Below, piece by piece: positions 34,501-43,500 of a DNA stretch of 64,000 nt (positions within the stretch are counted from its first letter, which is position 1; the number at the start of each line of letters is the position of its first letter). The notes under the pieces were generated by a model. The model was not told where the DNA came from, searched no databases, and was given only the letters and a program-made list of their open reading frames with translations. The translations under genes and the position numbers were made by a program. The stretch is taken from positions 3,596,001-3,660,000 of the forward strand of contig NZ_CP113519.1 of the NCBI RefSeq assembly GCF_026723825.1. The letters are read 5' to 3'. Origin of the DNA: Pseudomonas sp. GOM7 (GTDB lineage: Bacteria > Pseudomonadota > Gammaproteobacteria > Pseudomonadales > Pseudomonadaceae).

Positions 34501-37500
34501 TGAGCAGCGCCGCCTCGATCTCGCCCAGTTCGATACGGAAACCGCGCAGCTTGATCTGATCGTCGCTGCGGCCCAGGTAGTACAACTGGCCATCGGCCTG
34601 CCAGCGGGCCAGGTCACCAGTGCGGTACAGGCGCCCGCCTGTGCCGAACGGGTCGGCGATAAAGCGCTCGGCGCTCAGCGCCGGCTGCCCGGCATAACCA
34701 CGAGCCAGCCCTTCGCCTGCGATATACAGCTCGCCGGCGCGGCCCGGTGGCACTTCGCAGAGAAACTCGTCGAGTACATGGCAGCGTGTGTTGAGTAGCG
34801 GCCGGCCAATCGGTACTACCGGATGATGCAATTCGGTCACCGCCGTCTGGGTCGACCAGACGCTGGTTTCGGTCGGCCCGTAGACGTTGATCAGGCAGCC
34901 CACGAGCTGCTTCAGCTCGCTGGCCATTTCTGCCGCCAACGCCTCGCCGCCGGCCAGGGCGATACGCCCGTCCAGTACCTGGCGATCGCCCTGCAGCAGC
35001 ATGGCCCAGGTCGCCGGGGTGGCCTGGATCAGATCCACCTCACGCTCACGGATCAGTTGCGCCAGCAGCAACGGGTCCTGACGTTGCTCGTCATCGGCCA
35101 GCACCACGCTGCCGCCACGCACGAGTGGCAGGCACAGCTCCAGGCCGCTGATATCGAAGGTCACGGTGGTCAATGCCAGATAGCGCTGCACGCCGTGCAG
35201 CGGCAAGGCGCGCTCCATCGCCAGGAGGAAGTTGGCGAAGTTGCCCCGGCTGATCTGCACGCCCTTGGGCTGCCCGGTGGAGCCGGAGGTATAGAGGGTA
35301 TAGGCCAGTTGCTGCAGGTGCCTCGGCAACGCTGGTGCGTGCGTTGGCTGCGCCGACAAGGCCAGGTCCTGCCAGCGCTGACAACGCAGCTCGGCCGGGA
35401 AATGCTCATCCTCACGCTCGCACAGCAGCAGATGCGGCCGTGCCCGCTGCACGATGGCCGCCTGCCGCGCAGGCGGATGGCTCGGATCGAGCGGCAGGTA
35501 CTGCGCCCCGGCCTTCTGGATACCCAGCAGGCAAACCAGCAGACGCTCGTCGCGCGGCAGGCAGAAGGCAACAGTCGATTCCGCCGTCACCCCCTGCGCC
35601 AGCAGCCAGTGGGCAAGCTGGTTGGCCTGTGCCTGCAACTGCCCATAGCTCAGTTGCCGGTCGCGGCAGAACACTGCGGTACGCTGGGGATGCAAGGCGG
35701 CCTGCACCTCGAAGCGGGTCACGAAATCCGCCTCGACATTCAACTCGGCAGCTTCGCCCGCTCTATGCAGGCGTTGCACCGAGGGCAGTGGCAGCGCCAG
35801 CAGCGGCCGCTGCAGATCCAGATGCGCCAGGCTGGCCAACACGCCCAGGTAGTCGCCCACCAGGCACTGGATGCGCGCCGGATCGAACAGCGCGGTGGCG
35901 TATTCGACTATCAGTTGGCTGCTGGCTTCATCGCCACGGCCCTGGCTGAACAGGTTGAAGGTGAGGTCGAACTTGGCGCTGATCGCCTCCTGCGGCAACG
36001 CCAGCGGCGCTACGGTAACACCCGGCAGTTGCAGATTGCGCTCGCCGAGGTGATCGACCTGGTAGTTGAACAGGGTCTGGAACAATGGCGTGCGGTCGAG
36101 GCTGCGCTCCACCTGAAGCACGTCGAGCAGGCGCTCGAATGGCAGTTGCTCGTGGGCCCGGTCATCCGCCAGGCGCTGGCCAAGGCGTTGCAGGAAATGC
36201 TCCAGGCTTTCCCGCTCGTCGAGCTGCACGCGGTAGGCCAGGGTGTTGACGAACAGACCGACCAGCGCCTGGCTGTCCACCGCTTCGCGCCCGGACACCG
36301 GCAGGCCGATGGCGAAATCGCGGCGCCCGGAATGTTTCCACAGCAGCAGTTGCTGCGCGGCGAAATACAGCACGAAGGGGGTCACCCCGAGCTGCCTGGC
36401 GCGGGCCGCCAGTGCCGAGGTCAGCTCGCCTGGCAACGGGAACTGCTCACGCGCGCCGGCATAGGTTTGCAGTTCCGGACGCGGGGTTTCGCTGAGGGTC
36501 AGCGGCTCATCGCTCAAGCCCTGCAGGCGCTGCTGCCAGTAATTCAGCAGTGCCTGGCCGGCATCTCCTTCCAGCGTCTGGCGCTGCGCTTCGATCACCT
36601 GCAGCAGGCCTGTTCTGGGCGCTAACTGACGGCCCTCGTAGAGTGCGGCCAGATCCTGCACCAGCAACCCCATGGACCAGCCGTCCACGGCGATATGGTG
36701 GGCATTGAACAGCAGGCGATAGTCGTCTTCGGCGAGCTGAAACAGATCGATGGCCACCAGCGGCCCTTGGCCCAGATCGAAGACCCGCTGCGCGGCCTGG
36801 GCGATCGCCGCCTCGCGCACTTCTGCCGGCGAGGCGCGCAGATCGTGCAGGGCAAAGCTGGACTCAGGTGCCGTGTCCAGGCGCTGACGCACCTGCCCGT
36901 TGTCCTCGAAGAAGCGGCAACGCAGGGCTTCGTGACGTTCGATCAGGCTCAGGCAGGCGCTGCGCAGGCGTGGCACGTCCAGCTCGCCGTGCAAGGCCAG
37001 CAGTTGGGTGACGTTGTAGGCGGTGGCATCGGGTTCGAGCTGCTGCATGAACCACAGCCGCTCCTGAGCATGGGACAGGCGCGCCACGGTGCTGACCTGT
37101 GCTGGCGGCGCCGCTGCCGGTTCAGCAACTGGCTCCAGCGCGGCCGCCAGTTGCCGTGGCGTGGGGTTTTCCAGCAACTGGCGCGGCATCAGGCGCAGGT
37201 CGGCCTGGCGCAGCCGGGCGATCAGTTGCAGGCTGAGGATCGAATCACCGCCAGCGGCGAAGAAGTCGTCGTCCAGCCCCAGTTGCGGCTGGCCGAGCAG
37301 TTCGCGGAAGGCCGCCAGGATGCTGGCCAGGCGCGGTTGCGCGCGGCAATCGGCGCTCGCCGCCATGGCCGCTAAGGTTGATTGAGTAAGCACATCGCGC
37401 GGTTGCAGGCGCAGCCCTTCGCGCGCGGCCAGGCCGATCAGTTGCAAGCTGAGAATCGAGTCGCCGCCGAGGGCGAAGAAATCGTCCTGGCGGGTGACCG

Positions 37501-40500
37501 AGGCGCAACCCAGCACCTGGCACCACAAGCGGGCCAGCAATTGCTCACTGGCACTCTGCGGCGCCTGCCCGCCCTCTTCTACCATCACCTTCGCTTCAGG
37601 CTCGGGCAAGGCGCGGCGGTCCAGCTTGCCGTTGGCGGTCAGCGGCAAGGTATCCAGGCTCGACCAGTACGCCGGCTGCAGCGGTTCGGGCAGTTGCGCC
37701 CGGGCCTGCGCCTGGAGGGCACTCAGTTCGTCCGCGCTCAGGCGCGGCGCGACATAGGCCGCCAGTTGCATACGGCCCTGGATCTCGCGTGCCAGCACGG
37801 CGGCTTCGCGCACCAGCGACTGTCGGCTCAGCCAGGTGCTGACCTCACCGGGTTCGACGCGGAAACCGCGAATCTTCACCTGATCGTCCTGGCGCCCGAG
37901 GAACGCCAGACGCCCATGGTGATCCAGGCGTACCCGATCACCGCTGCGGTAGAAGCGCCGCCCTGCGTCCTCGATAAAGGCAGCGGCCGTGGCTTCGGGT
38001 TGGCCGAGATAGCCTAGCGCGACCTGGGGGCCGCCGATCAGCAACTCGCCCGCCACGCCACGCGGCACCGGCTGGCCCGCCGCATCGACGATACGCAGCT
38101 CGGCACCGGCCAGCGGCTGGCCCAGGGGCAGGTAAAAGCCCTGCCCGGTCTCCGTCACCTCGCCACAGACCACACCAACGGTGGTTTCCGACGGGCCATA
38201 GTGGTTGAACACACGCAGTTCCGGCGCCAGTTCGCGGATACGGGCGAACAGCGCCGCATCGAAGCCTTCACCGCCGAGGATCAGCAACTGCCGCGGCAGT
38301 ACCCGCCGGGCATCGTCCAGCGCCAGCAGGCCACGCAAATGCGAAGGGGCGATCTTCAGGCAGTCCACGGGATGTTGCGCCAGGAAATCGGCCCAGCCGG
38401 GTGGATCGAAGGCCAGCGCGGCCTCCGGCAGGATCAGCGGATCACCGGATTGCAAGGCAGCGAATACGCAGGTCAGTCCCAGGTCGGCGGCCACCGTGGC
38501 CAGGGTCGCCCAACGGCTGCCGGCGCAGGCCTGCAGGCGCTGGCTGACGGCGGCGGCGTAGTGCGCCAGGTTGGCATGGCTGACCAGCACGCCCTTGGGC
38601 TGGCCGGTAGAGCCCGAGGTGTAGATCAGGTACGCGGCCTGCTCAGGTTGGCTAAGGCTGGCCTCCGGCTGCTGCGGGGCGGGTGCAGCGAGATCGGCAG
38701 CGCTCAGTTGCAGACGCGCGAGCGCGCCATTCAGCGCCGGCGCCTCGGCCAGGGTCAGCAGCAGGCTCGCCGCGCTGCTTTCCAGCAGTTGCTGCAAGCG
38801 CTGCACGGGCTGCGCCGGATCGAGGAACAGGCAGGTAGCGCCACGTTGCCAGCAGGCCAGCATGGCCAGCACCTGCTCGGCACTGCGCGGCATGCACAGG
38901 GCCACTACCTGGCCCGGGCCGACGCCCTGCTCGGCCAGACGCAGCGCCAGTGCCTGCACGGCATTGGCCAGCTCGCCATAGGCCAGCGACTGCCGGGCAT
39001 CGCACAGGGCGGGTGCCTGCGGCGTGCACGCGGCCCACTGCTGCACCTGGCGATCCAGCGGCTCGGGGCTGGCGTCCAGCGCAGGGCCCTGCAGTTCGCT
39101 ACGCGGCGAGGCCAGGCGCAGTGCCGACAGGCGCTGCCCGGGATTGACTGAAGCGTCCTGCAGGATGGCCTGCAGATCGTCGAGCAGTTGCTCGATGGTG
39201 GCCGCCTCGAACAACTCGTCGCTGTATTCCAGCTCGCAGCGCAGGCGCTGGTCGGCGCTGCGTACCAGGCGCAGGGTAAGGTCGAAACGGGCATGGCGCT
39301 GCGGCGGGTCGAGTACCTCGACGCTGACTCCCGGCAGGCTCAGGGTGCGGCTTTCCGGCAATTCGACCTGCACGAACATGGCCTGGAACAACGGGCTGGA
39401 ACGGGGCCGGTCGAGGGCTTCGAGGATCTTTTCATACGGCAGGGTCTGTTGGTCGAACGCCGCCGCCACGCTGTCGCGGGTGCGCAGCAGGGCGCTGCGA
39501 AAGTCCGGGTCATCCTCCAGGCGCTGGCGAATCACAAGGGTATTGAGCAGCGGGCCGATCAGTGGCGCCAGCTCGGGGCGATCACGTTGCGCCACCGAGG
39601 TGCCCAGGCACAGGTCGCGCTCGCCGCTGTAGCGCGCCAGCAGGCAGGCGAAGGCGGTCAGGCCGAAGATGTACAGGGTCACGCCCTGCTCACGGATGGC
39701 CGCATCCACCTGCGCCGACAAGGCAGCCGGCAGCTCACGCACTCGCACCGCGCCGCTGTGACGGCGCTGGTTGGCCGGCGGCTGCGGGTGGTCGTATGGC
39801 AGTGGCAACGGGCCGGGCGCATCGGCCAACTGGCTGCGCCAGTAGTCGAGCTGCTGGCGGCAGGCATCGCTGGCCAGCCATTCGTGTTCCCAAGCCGCGT
39901 AATCGGCGTACTGGATATCGAGCGGCGGCAACTGGGGCGGCTCACCCAGACTCAGGGCACGGTAGCCCTCGGCCAGTTCGCGGGTCAGTTGCTGGGCCGA
40001 CCAGGCGTCGTAGGCGACGTGGTGGATGGTGAAGAACAGCCAGGTGCAGCCCTGCTCGGCATCGCTGAACACACGCCAGCGCCAGGGCACCTCGCGGCTC
40101 AGGTCGAAGGGCTCGGCCAGTTGCCGGGCGTACTCGTCGGCGCACCATTGCTGCGGGTCGGCAAGCGCCTCGCGGGGTAACGGCTCGACCGCCGGCAGGC
40201 CCGCCGTCCAGGGCTCGCAGTGCGCCTGCAAACGGCCCTCGGCATCGGCCAGGTAGCGGGTGCGCAGGATGGCGTGGCGCTCCACCAGTTGCTGCATGGC
40301 CTGCTGCAGGCAGGCCAGATCCAGGCGGCCATCGAAGCGCAGCACCGAGCAGAGGTTGTACAGCGCACGGCTGCTCAGGGCCTCGGCCGAGAGAAAGCGC
40401 AGTTGCGCATGGGCCAGTGGCGCGGTTTCACCCTCCCCGCCAGCGGCCGGGACTATGGGCAGGCGCCAGCTATCGATGCCCTTCTCGGCCAGGCGCTGGC

Positions 40501-40582
40501 GGAATAGCTGCTTCTTGTCCGCCGGCAGTGAGGCCAAGCGCTGGGCGATCTCGACAAAGGCCTGTTGGTTGGTCGCATTCAT
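31571..40582 (-). CDS. NRPS-C: C-A(Asp)-T-T-C-A(Gly-like)-T-C-hydroxylase fusion
   Basis: A 3,003-residue NRPS. In order: C1 (HHVAYDA at 187-193), A1 (about 505-970; code D-L-T-K-I-G-H-V-G, aspartate), tandem T domains (both DDFFAxGGDSILSLQLI, about 990-1,135), C2 (HHIAVDG), A2 (about 1,600-2,085; code D-I-L-Q-L-G-V-V-W, close to glycine), T3 (GGHSLMAAQV), C3 (HHIASDG, about 2,195-2,630) with no A domain after it, then a linker and a SyrP/TauD-type Fe(II)/2-oxoglutarate hydroxylase (about 2,673-2,990; HNE at 2770-2772, distal His2963). C3 and the hydroxylase must therefore serve the Asp module on NRPS-D. It starts 2 bp after the NRPS-B stop and ends overlapping NRPS-D. Confidence 0.93.
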   Translation of the reverse strand: MNATNQQAFVEIAQRLASLPADKKQLFRQRLAEKGIDSWRLPIVPAAGGEGETAPLAHAQLRFLSAEALSSRALYNLCSVLRFDGRLDLACLQQAMQQLVERHAILRTRYLADAEGRLQAHCEPWTAGLPAVEPLPREALADPQQWCADEYARQLAEPFDLSREVPWRWRVFSDAEQGCTWLFFTIHHVAYDAWSAQQLTRELAEGYRALSLGEPPQLPPLDIQYADYAAWEHEWLASDACRQQLDYWRSQLADAPGPLPLPYDHPQPPANQRRHSGAVRVRELPAALSAQVDAAIREQGVTLYIFGLTAFACLLARYSGERDLCLGTSVAQRDRPELAPLIGPLLNTLVIRQRLEDDPDFRSALLRTRDSVAAAFDQQTLPYEKILEALDRPRSSPLFQAMFVQVELPESRTLSLPGVSVEVLDPPQRHARFDLTLRLVRSADQRLRCELEYSDELFEAATIEQLLDDLQAILQDASVNPGQRLSALRLASPRSELQGPALDASPEPLDRQVQQWAACTPQAPALCDARQSLAYGELANAVQALALRLAEQGVGPGQVVALCMPRSAEQVLAMLACWQRGATCLFLDPAQPVQRLQQLLESSAASLLLTLAEAPALNGALARLQLSAADLAAPAPQQPEASLSQPEQAAYLIYTSGSTGQPKGVLVSHANLAHYAAAVSQRLQACAGSRWATLATVAADLGLTCVFAALQSGDPLILPEAALAFDPPGWADFLAQHPVDCLKIAPSHLRGLLALDDARRVLPRQLLILGGEGFDAALFARIRELAPELRVFNHYGPSETTVGVVCGEVTETGQGFYLPLGQPLAGAELRIVDAAGQPVPRGVAGELLIGGPQVALGYLGQPEATAAAFIEDAGRRFYRSGDRVRLDHHGRLAFLGRQDDQVKIRGFRVEPGEVSTWLSRQSLVREAAVLAREIQGRMQLAAYVAPRLSADELSALQAQARAQLPEPLQPAYWSSLDTLPLTANGKLDRRALPEPEAKVMVEEGGQAPQSASEQLLARLWCQVLGCASVTRQDDFFALGGDSILSLQLIGLAAREGLRLQPRDVLTQSTLAAMAASADCRAQPRLASILAAFRELLGQPQLGLDDDFFAAGGDSILSLQLIARLRQADLRLMPRQLLENPTPRQLAAALEPVAEPAAAPPAQVSTVARLSHAQERLWFMQQLEPDATAYNVTQLLALHGELDVPRLRSACLSLIERHEALRCRFFEDNGQVRQRLDTAPESSFALHDLRASPAEVREAAIAQAAQRVFDLGQGPLVAIDLFQLAEDDYRLLFNAHHIAVDGWSMGLLVQDLAALYEGRQLAPRTGLLQVIEAQRQTLEGDAGQALLNYWQQRLQGLSDEPLTLSETPRPELQTYAGAREQFPLPGELTSALAARARQLGVTPFVLYFAAQQLLLWKHSGRRDFAIGLPVSGREAVDSQALVGLFVNTLAYRVQLDERESLEHFLQRLGQRLADDRAHEQLPFERLLDVLQVERSLDRTPLFQTLFNYQVDHLGERNLQLPGVTVAPLALPQEAISAKFDLTFNLFSQGRGDEASSQLIVEYATALFDPARIQCLVGDYLGVLASLAHLDLQRPLLALPLPSVQRLHRAGEAAELNVEADFVTRFEVQAALHPQRTAVFCRDRQLSYGQLQAQANQLAHWLLAQGVTAESTVAFCLPRDERLLVCLLGIQKAGAQYLPLDPSHPPARQAAIVQRARPHLLLCEREDEHFPAELRCQRWQDLALSAQPTHAPALPRHLQQLAYTLYTSGSTGQPKGVQISRGNFANFLLAMERALPLHGVQRYLALTTVTFDISGLELCLPLVRGGSVVLADDEQRQDPLLLAQLIREREVDLIQATPATWAMLLQGDRQVLDGRIALAGGEALAAEMASELKQLVGCLINVYGPTETSVWSTQTAVTELHHPVVPIGRPLLNTRCHVLDEFLCEVPPGRAGELYIAGEGLARGYAGQPALSAERFIADPFGTGGRLYRTGDLARWQADGQLYYLGRSDDQIKLRGFRIELGEIEAALLSHPDVAQAVVAVQGEHLAAFWVANPGAEPSADELREHLQARLPVYMLPTHLQALAALPLNSNGKVDRKQLPQMSDAPRTASSVQRPISASEALLSEIWAQVLQLEQVPLDGHFFQLGGHSLMAAQVRSRLREQGFEVPLRWLFETPVLTELAARLETQAAAIDPTTLSIARVDQYIDQPLSPAQQRVWLMQQLQPDDSSFNMSSNVRLRGQLDVEALQRALQRVVRRHAILRTTYHQQQGEARQRIHAQSALTLQVESSSETRWAQAAHELATRPFDLSAEAPLRAVLYRLGEQEHVLQLVLHHIASDGWSGSVLIAELVEGYEAYSQGQAPVEHELAIQYVDYAAWQVSPALRARQRQGQQFWQRTLAGIPSQVPLPFDFQRGERDGSGGAALDFQLSAATLARLEALQRDSGLSLFMLLLTVYAAVLQRETQGRDLVIGTDVANREHPATEALIGFFVNLLALRIRVQPELSFREQAALVRDVCLDAFAWQDTPFEQVVECLDLPRVANQHPLLQTLFVLDNTPRQPRRLGNLEVTPLSGEQQHSKFDMALFASADGDALSLRWVYRTSLFRPATIERLRDSFLALLDAALGAPDSPIDALPLPSKGAAAMSTPTDNPMQRKMSKLGKLRQNGPAAAATPIETRPLRAGSNFPLLVQLRERELAPAVWAEANREQVEGWLREHGGILFRGFDLPTPADFEQFCQALCPELYGQYGDLPKKEGGKKIYKSTPYPKDRMIMFHNESAHQHRWPRRQWFYCETPAASGGATPIVDSREVYRELPAWLQDKLRRKQLMYVRNFSASLDVSWQHFFQTEERAEAERICREGGIEFEWRGANELHTRQVCPAVILHPLTGDASFFNQIQLYHPAFLDADIREQFLKGRDSVMPRQVFYGDGSELEEAAIEAINAAYERCAVRFDWQRGDVVMLDNMLAAHARDPFEGERRIVVAMGDIYRRDQVAAAPATPEENALEMTP
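32665..32680 (-). promoter_or_regulatory. Internal ribosome-binding site and in-frame ATG before the fused hydroxylase
   Basis: Within NRPS-C, AAGGGAG (32,674-32,680) stands 8 nt before an in-frame ATG at 32665 (Met2640). The following MSTPTDNPMQRKMSKLG reads like the N-terminus of a free hydroxylase rather than an inter-domain linker. It may still produce a separate ~364-residue enzyme, or be a scar of gene fusion. Confidence 0.5.
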
Positions 40583-40584
40583 CT

Positions 40585-43500
40585 TCAGTCTTCCATCTCT
40601 GCCAGCAAACGCTGCATCTCATCCAGTGCCTGATCGGTCGAAGGCCGCTGCGGGTTTTCGATCTGTTCGGCCAGGCCGGCAATGGTCGGGTTATGGAACA
40701 GGCTGCGCAGCTCGACCTTGACGCCGAAGCGGCTCTCCACCCGGGTCATCAGTCGCATCGCCAGCAGCGAATGGCCGCCCAGCTCGAAGAAGCTGCTGAG
40801 CACGCCGACCTGCGGCAGGTCGAGCAGCTCCTGCCACAGCTCGGCCAGTTCGCGCTCCAGTGCCGTGCGCGGCGCTACGCCTTGCTCGGCCTGCGCTTGC
40901 GGCGCCGGCAGGGCCTTGCGGTCGATCTTGCCGTTGGCATTGAGGGCGAAACGAGGTAGCTGGATGAAACCGGCCGGCACCATATAGGCCGGCAGCAGGT
41001 TTTCCAGATGGCGGCGCAGCGCCGCCTCGTCGACCGGGCTCGCGGCCTGCAGCCAGGCGAACAGGCTGTGGCTGCGACCATCGAGCATGACCACCGCCTC
41101 TTCCACGCCGGGGTAACGGCGCAGCAGCGATTCGATCTCCCCCGGTTCGATACGGAAGCCGCGTACCTTGACCTGGAAGTCGGCGCGGCCGACATAGGCC
41201 AGGCGCCCATCGCTACGGCGGCGCACCAGGTCGCCAGTGCGGTACATGCGGCTACCAGGCTCGCTGGCGAACGGATCGGGCAGGTACGCCGCGGCGGTAA
41301 TAGTCGGCGCACGCTGGTAGCCACGGGTCACGCCGCTGCCGGCGATATACAGCTCGCCAGTGCTGCCCAGCGGTACCGGCCGCAGGCATTCGTCGAGCAC
41401 GTAGCAGCGCGTGTTGAGCAACGGCATGCCGATATCGGCGACACCGGCCGGCACCTCGCGCAGCGCCTGGGTGGTCGACCAGACGGTGGTTTCCGTGGGG
41501 CCATAGGCGTTGATCAGTTGCACACCCTTGGCCTGCAGCACCTTGACCAGCTCGGCCGGCACCGCTTCACCGCCGATCAGGCCGCGCAGGGCCGGCCAGT
41601 CGTCACGCCCGGTTTCCAGCAGGATCTGCCAGCCAGCCGGGGTGGCCTGGAACACCGTGGCGCGACGCAGCAGCTCGAACAGGCGGTGGCCATCGACCAC
41701 CTGCTCGCGGCGTGCCAGGAGGATGGATGCGCCCTTGAGCAACGGCAGGAACAGCTCCGGCTTGCACATATCGAAGGCGTAGGTGGTGCTGGCCAACCAG
41801 ACGTCCTCGGCGCTCAGCGGCAACTGGCGGTCGAGGCCGGCGAGCAGGTTGCTCAGGTTGCCACGGGTGACCTGCACGCCCTTGGGCGTGCCGGTGGAGC
41901 CCGAGGTATAGATCACGTAGGCACGCTGCAGCGGCGCCACCGGCAATCCCAGATCATGCGCCGGCTGCTCGGCCAGCGGCAGGTGCTCGACGAGCGTGCT
42001 GTCGACAGCGCCGAGCACCTCGGCGCAGGCCTGCTCGCTGAGCACCAGGGCCGGCCGCGCATGCTCGATGATGAAACGCAGGCGTTCGCCCGGTTGCTGC
42101 GGGTCCAGCGGCAGATAGGCCGCGCCCGCCTTGTGGATCGCCAGGATGCTGGGCAGCAGCCAGGGGCCACGGCTCAGGCACAGGGCGACCAGATCATCGC
42201 AACCGACACCCTGGGCGCGCAGCCAATGGGCCAGGCGATTGCTCAGGGCATTGAGCTGGGCATAGCTGTAGCGTTGCTCCTGACAATCCACCGCCAGTGC
42301 GTCCGGGGTCAGCGCGACCTGGCGCTCGAAGCGGGCGATCAGATCCTCGGTTTCGCTCAGCGCGTGCGCCGGCAGGTTCCACGGGCGGCGGGTCAGGGCG
42401 TGATCGGCATTGGCCAGGTCGATGTCCCACAGCCGCGCCTCGGGCCGCACCAGCATGCCGTCGAGCAGATGACGGTACTCGTCGGCGTAGCGTTGCATGG
42501 TGCTGGCGACGAACAGCTCGGTGTTGTACTCCAGCACGCAGTGCCAGGCGCTGCCGTGCTGTTCGATATGCAGGCCGATGTCCACCAGGGCACTGTCGCT
42601 CTCGACATCCAGGCGCTGCGCCGGCAGGCCGGCGAAGCCCTGGCCGACCGCCGCCACGTCGTCGCGCTGGATCAGGTTGAACAGCGCCTGGAACAACGGC
42701 GTATGGCTCAGATCGCGGCGTACCTGCAAGGCCTCTACCAGCCGCTCGAAGGGCACGTCGCCGTGCTGCTGGGCGCTCAGGTGGGTGGCTTGCAACGCCT
42801 GCCAGAACGACGCCACCGATTGCAGCGGGTCGACCTGGCTGCGCAGCACCTGGGTGCTGGCGAAATAGCCGATAAGGTTGTCGGTGTGCGCCTGCTGACG
42901 CTGCGCCACCGGCAGGCCGATCCACAGCTCGCGCTGCCCGGAATGCCTGGCCAGCAGCACCTTCCAGGCCGCCAGCAGGGGCGCGAAGGCGGTCAGGCCA
43001 TGGCGCTGCGCGGTGCTGCGCAGGCGTTCGACCAACTCGGCAGGCAGCTCGAAACGCAGGCGCCGGCCGTGGTAGCCCTGCTCGGCAGGGCGCGGCAGGT
43101 CGGTGGGCAGATCCAGCACCGGCGGCTCGCCGGCCAGGGCCTGGCGCCAGTAGTCCAGTTGTGCGTCGATGCGCGCCTGCCCGGCGGGGCTCTGCCAACT
43201 GGCGGCGACATCGCTGAATTGCAGCGGCAGCGGCGCCAACGTCGCCTGGGCTCCGCTCAGCTCGGCCTGGTAAAGGCGTTGCAGTTCGTCGAAGAAGATC
43301 TCCAGCGAACGGGCGTCGGCGATGATGTGGTGCAAGGTGGCCTGCAGCACGCTCTGCCCTTCGCCCTGATACAGGCGCACGCGCCACAGCGGCGTCGCGC
43401 TCAGGTCGAAGGCGCGCTGCGCTTCCTCGCTCAAGGTGCGGGCGAAGGCCGGTGACTGCACATCCTGCTGCAACGGCTCGACGCTGAGCAGGGGGCCGTG

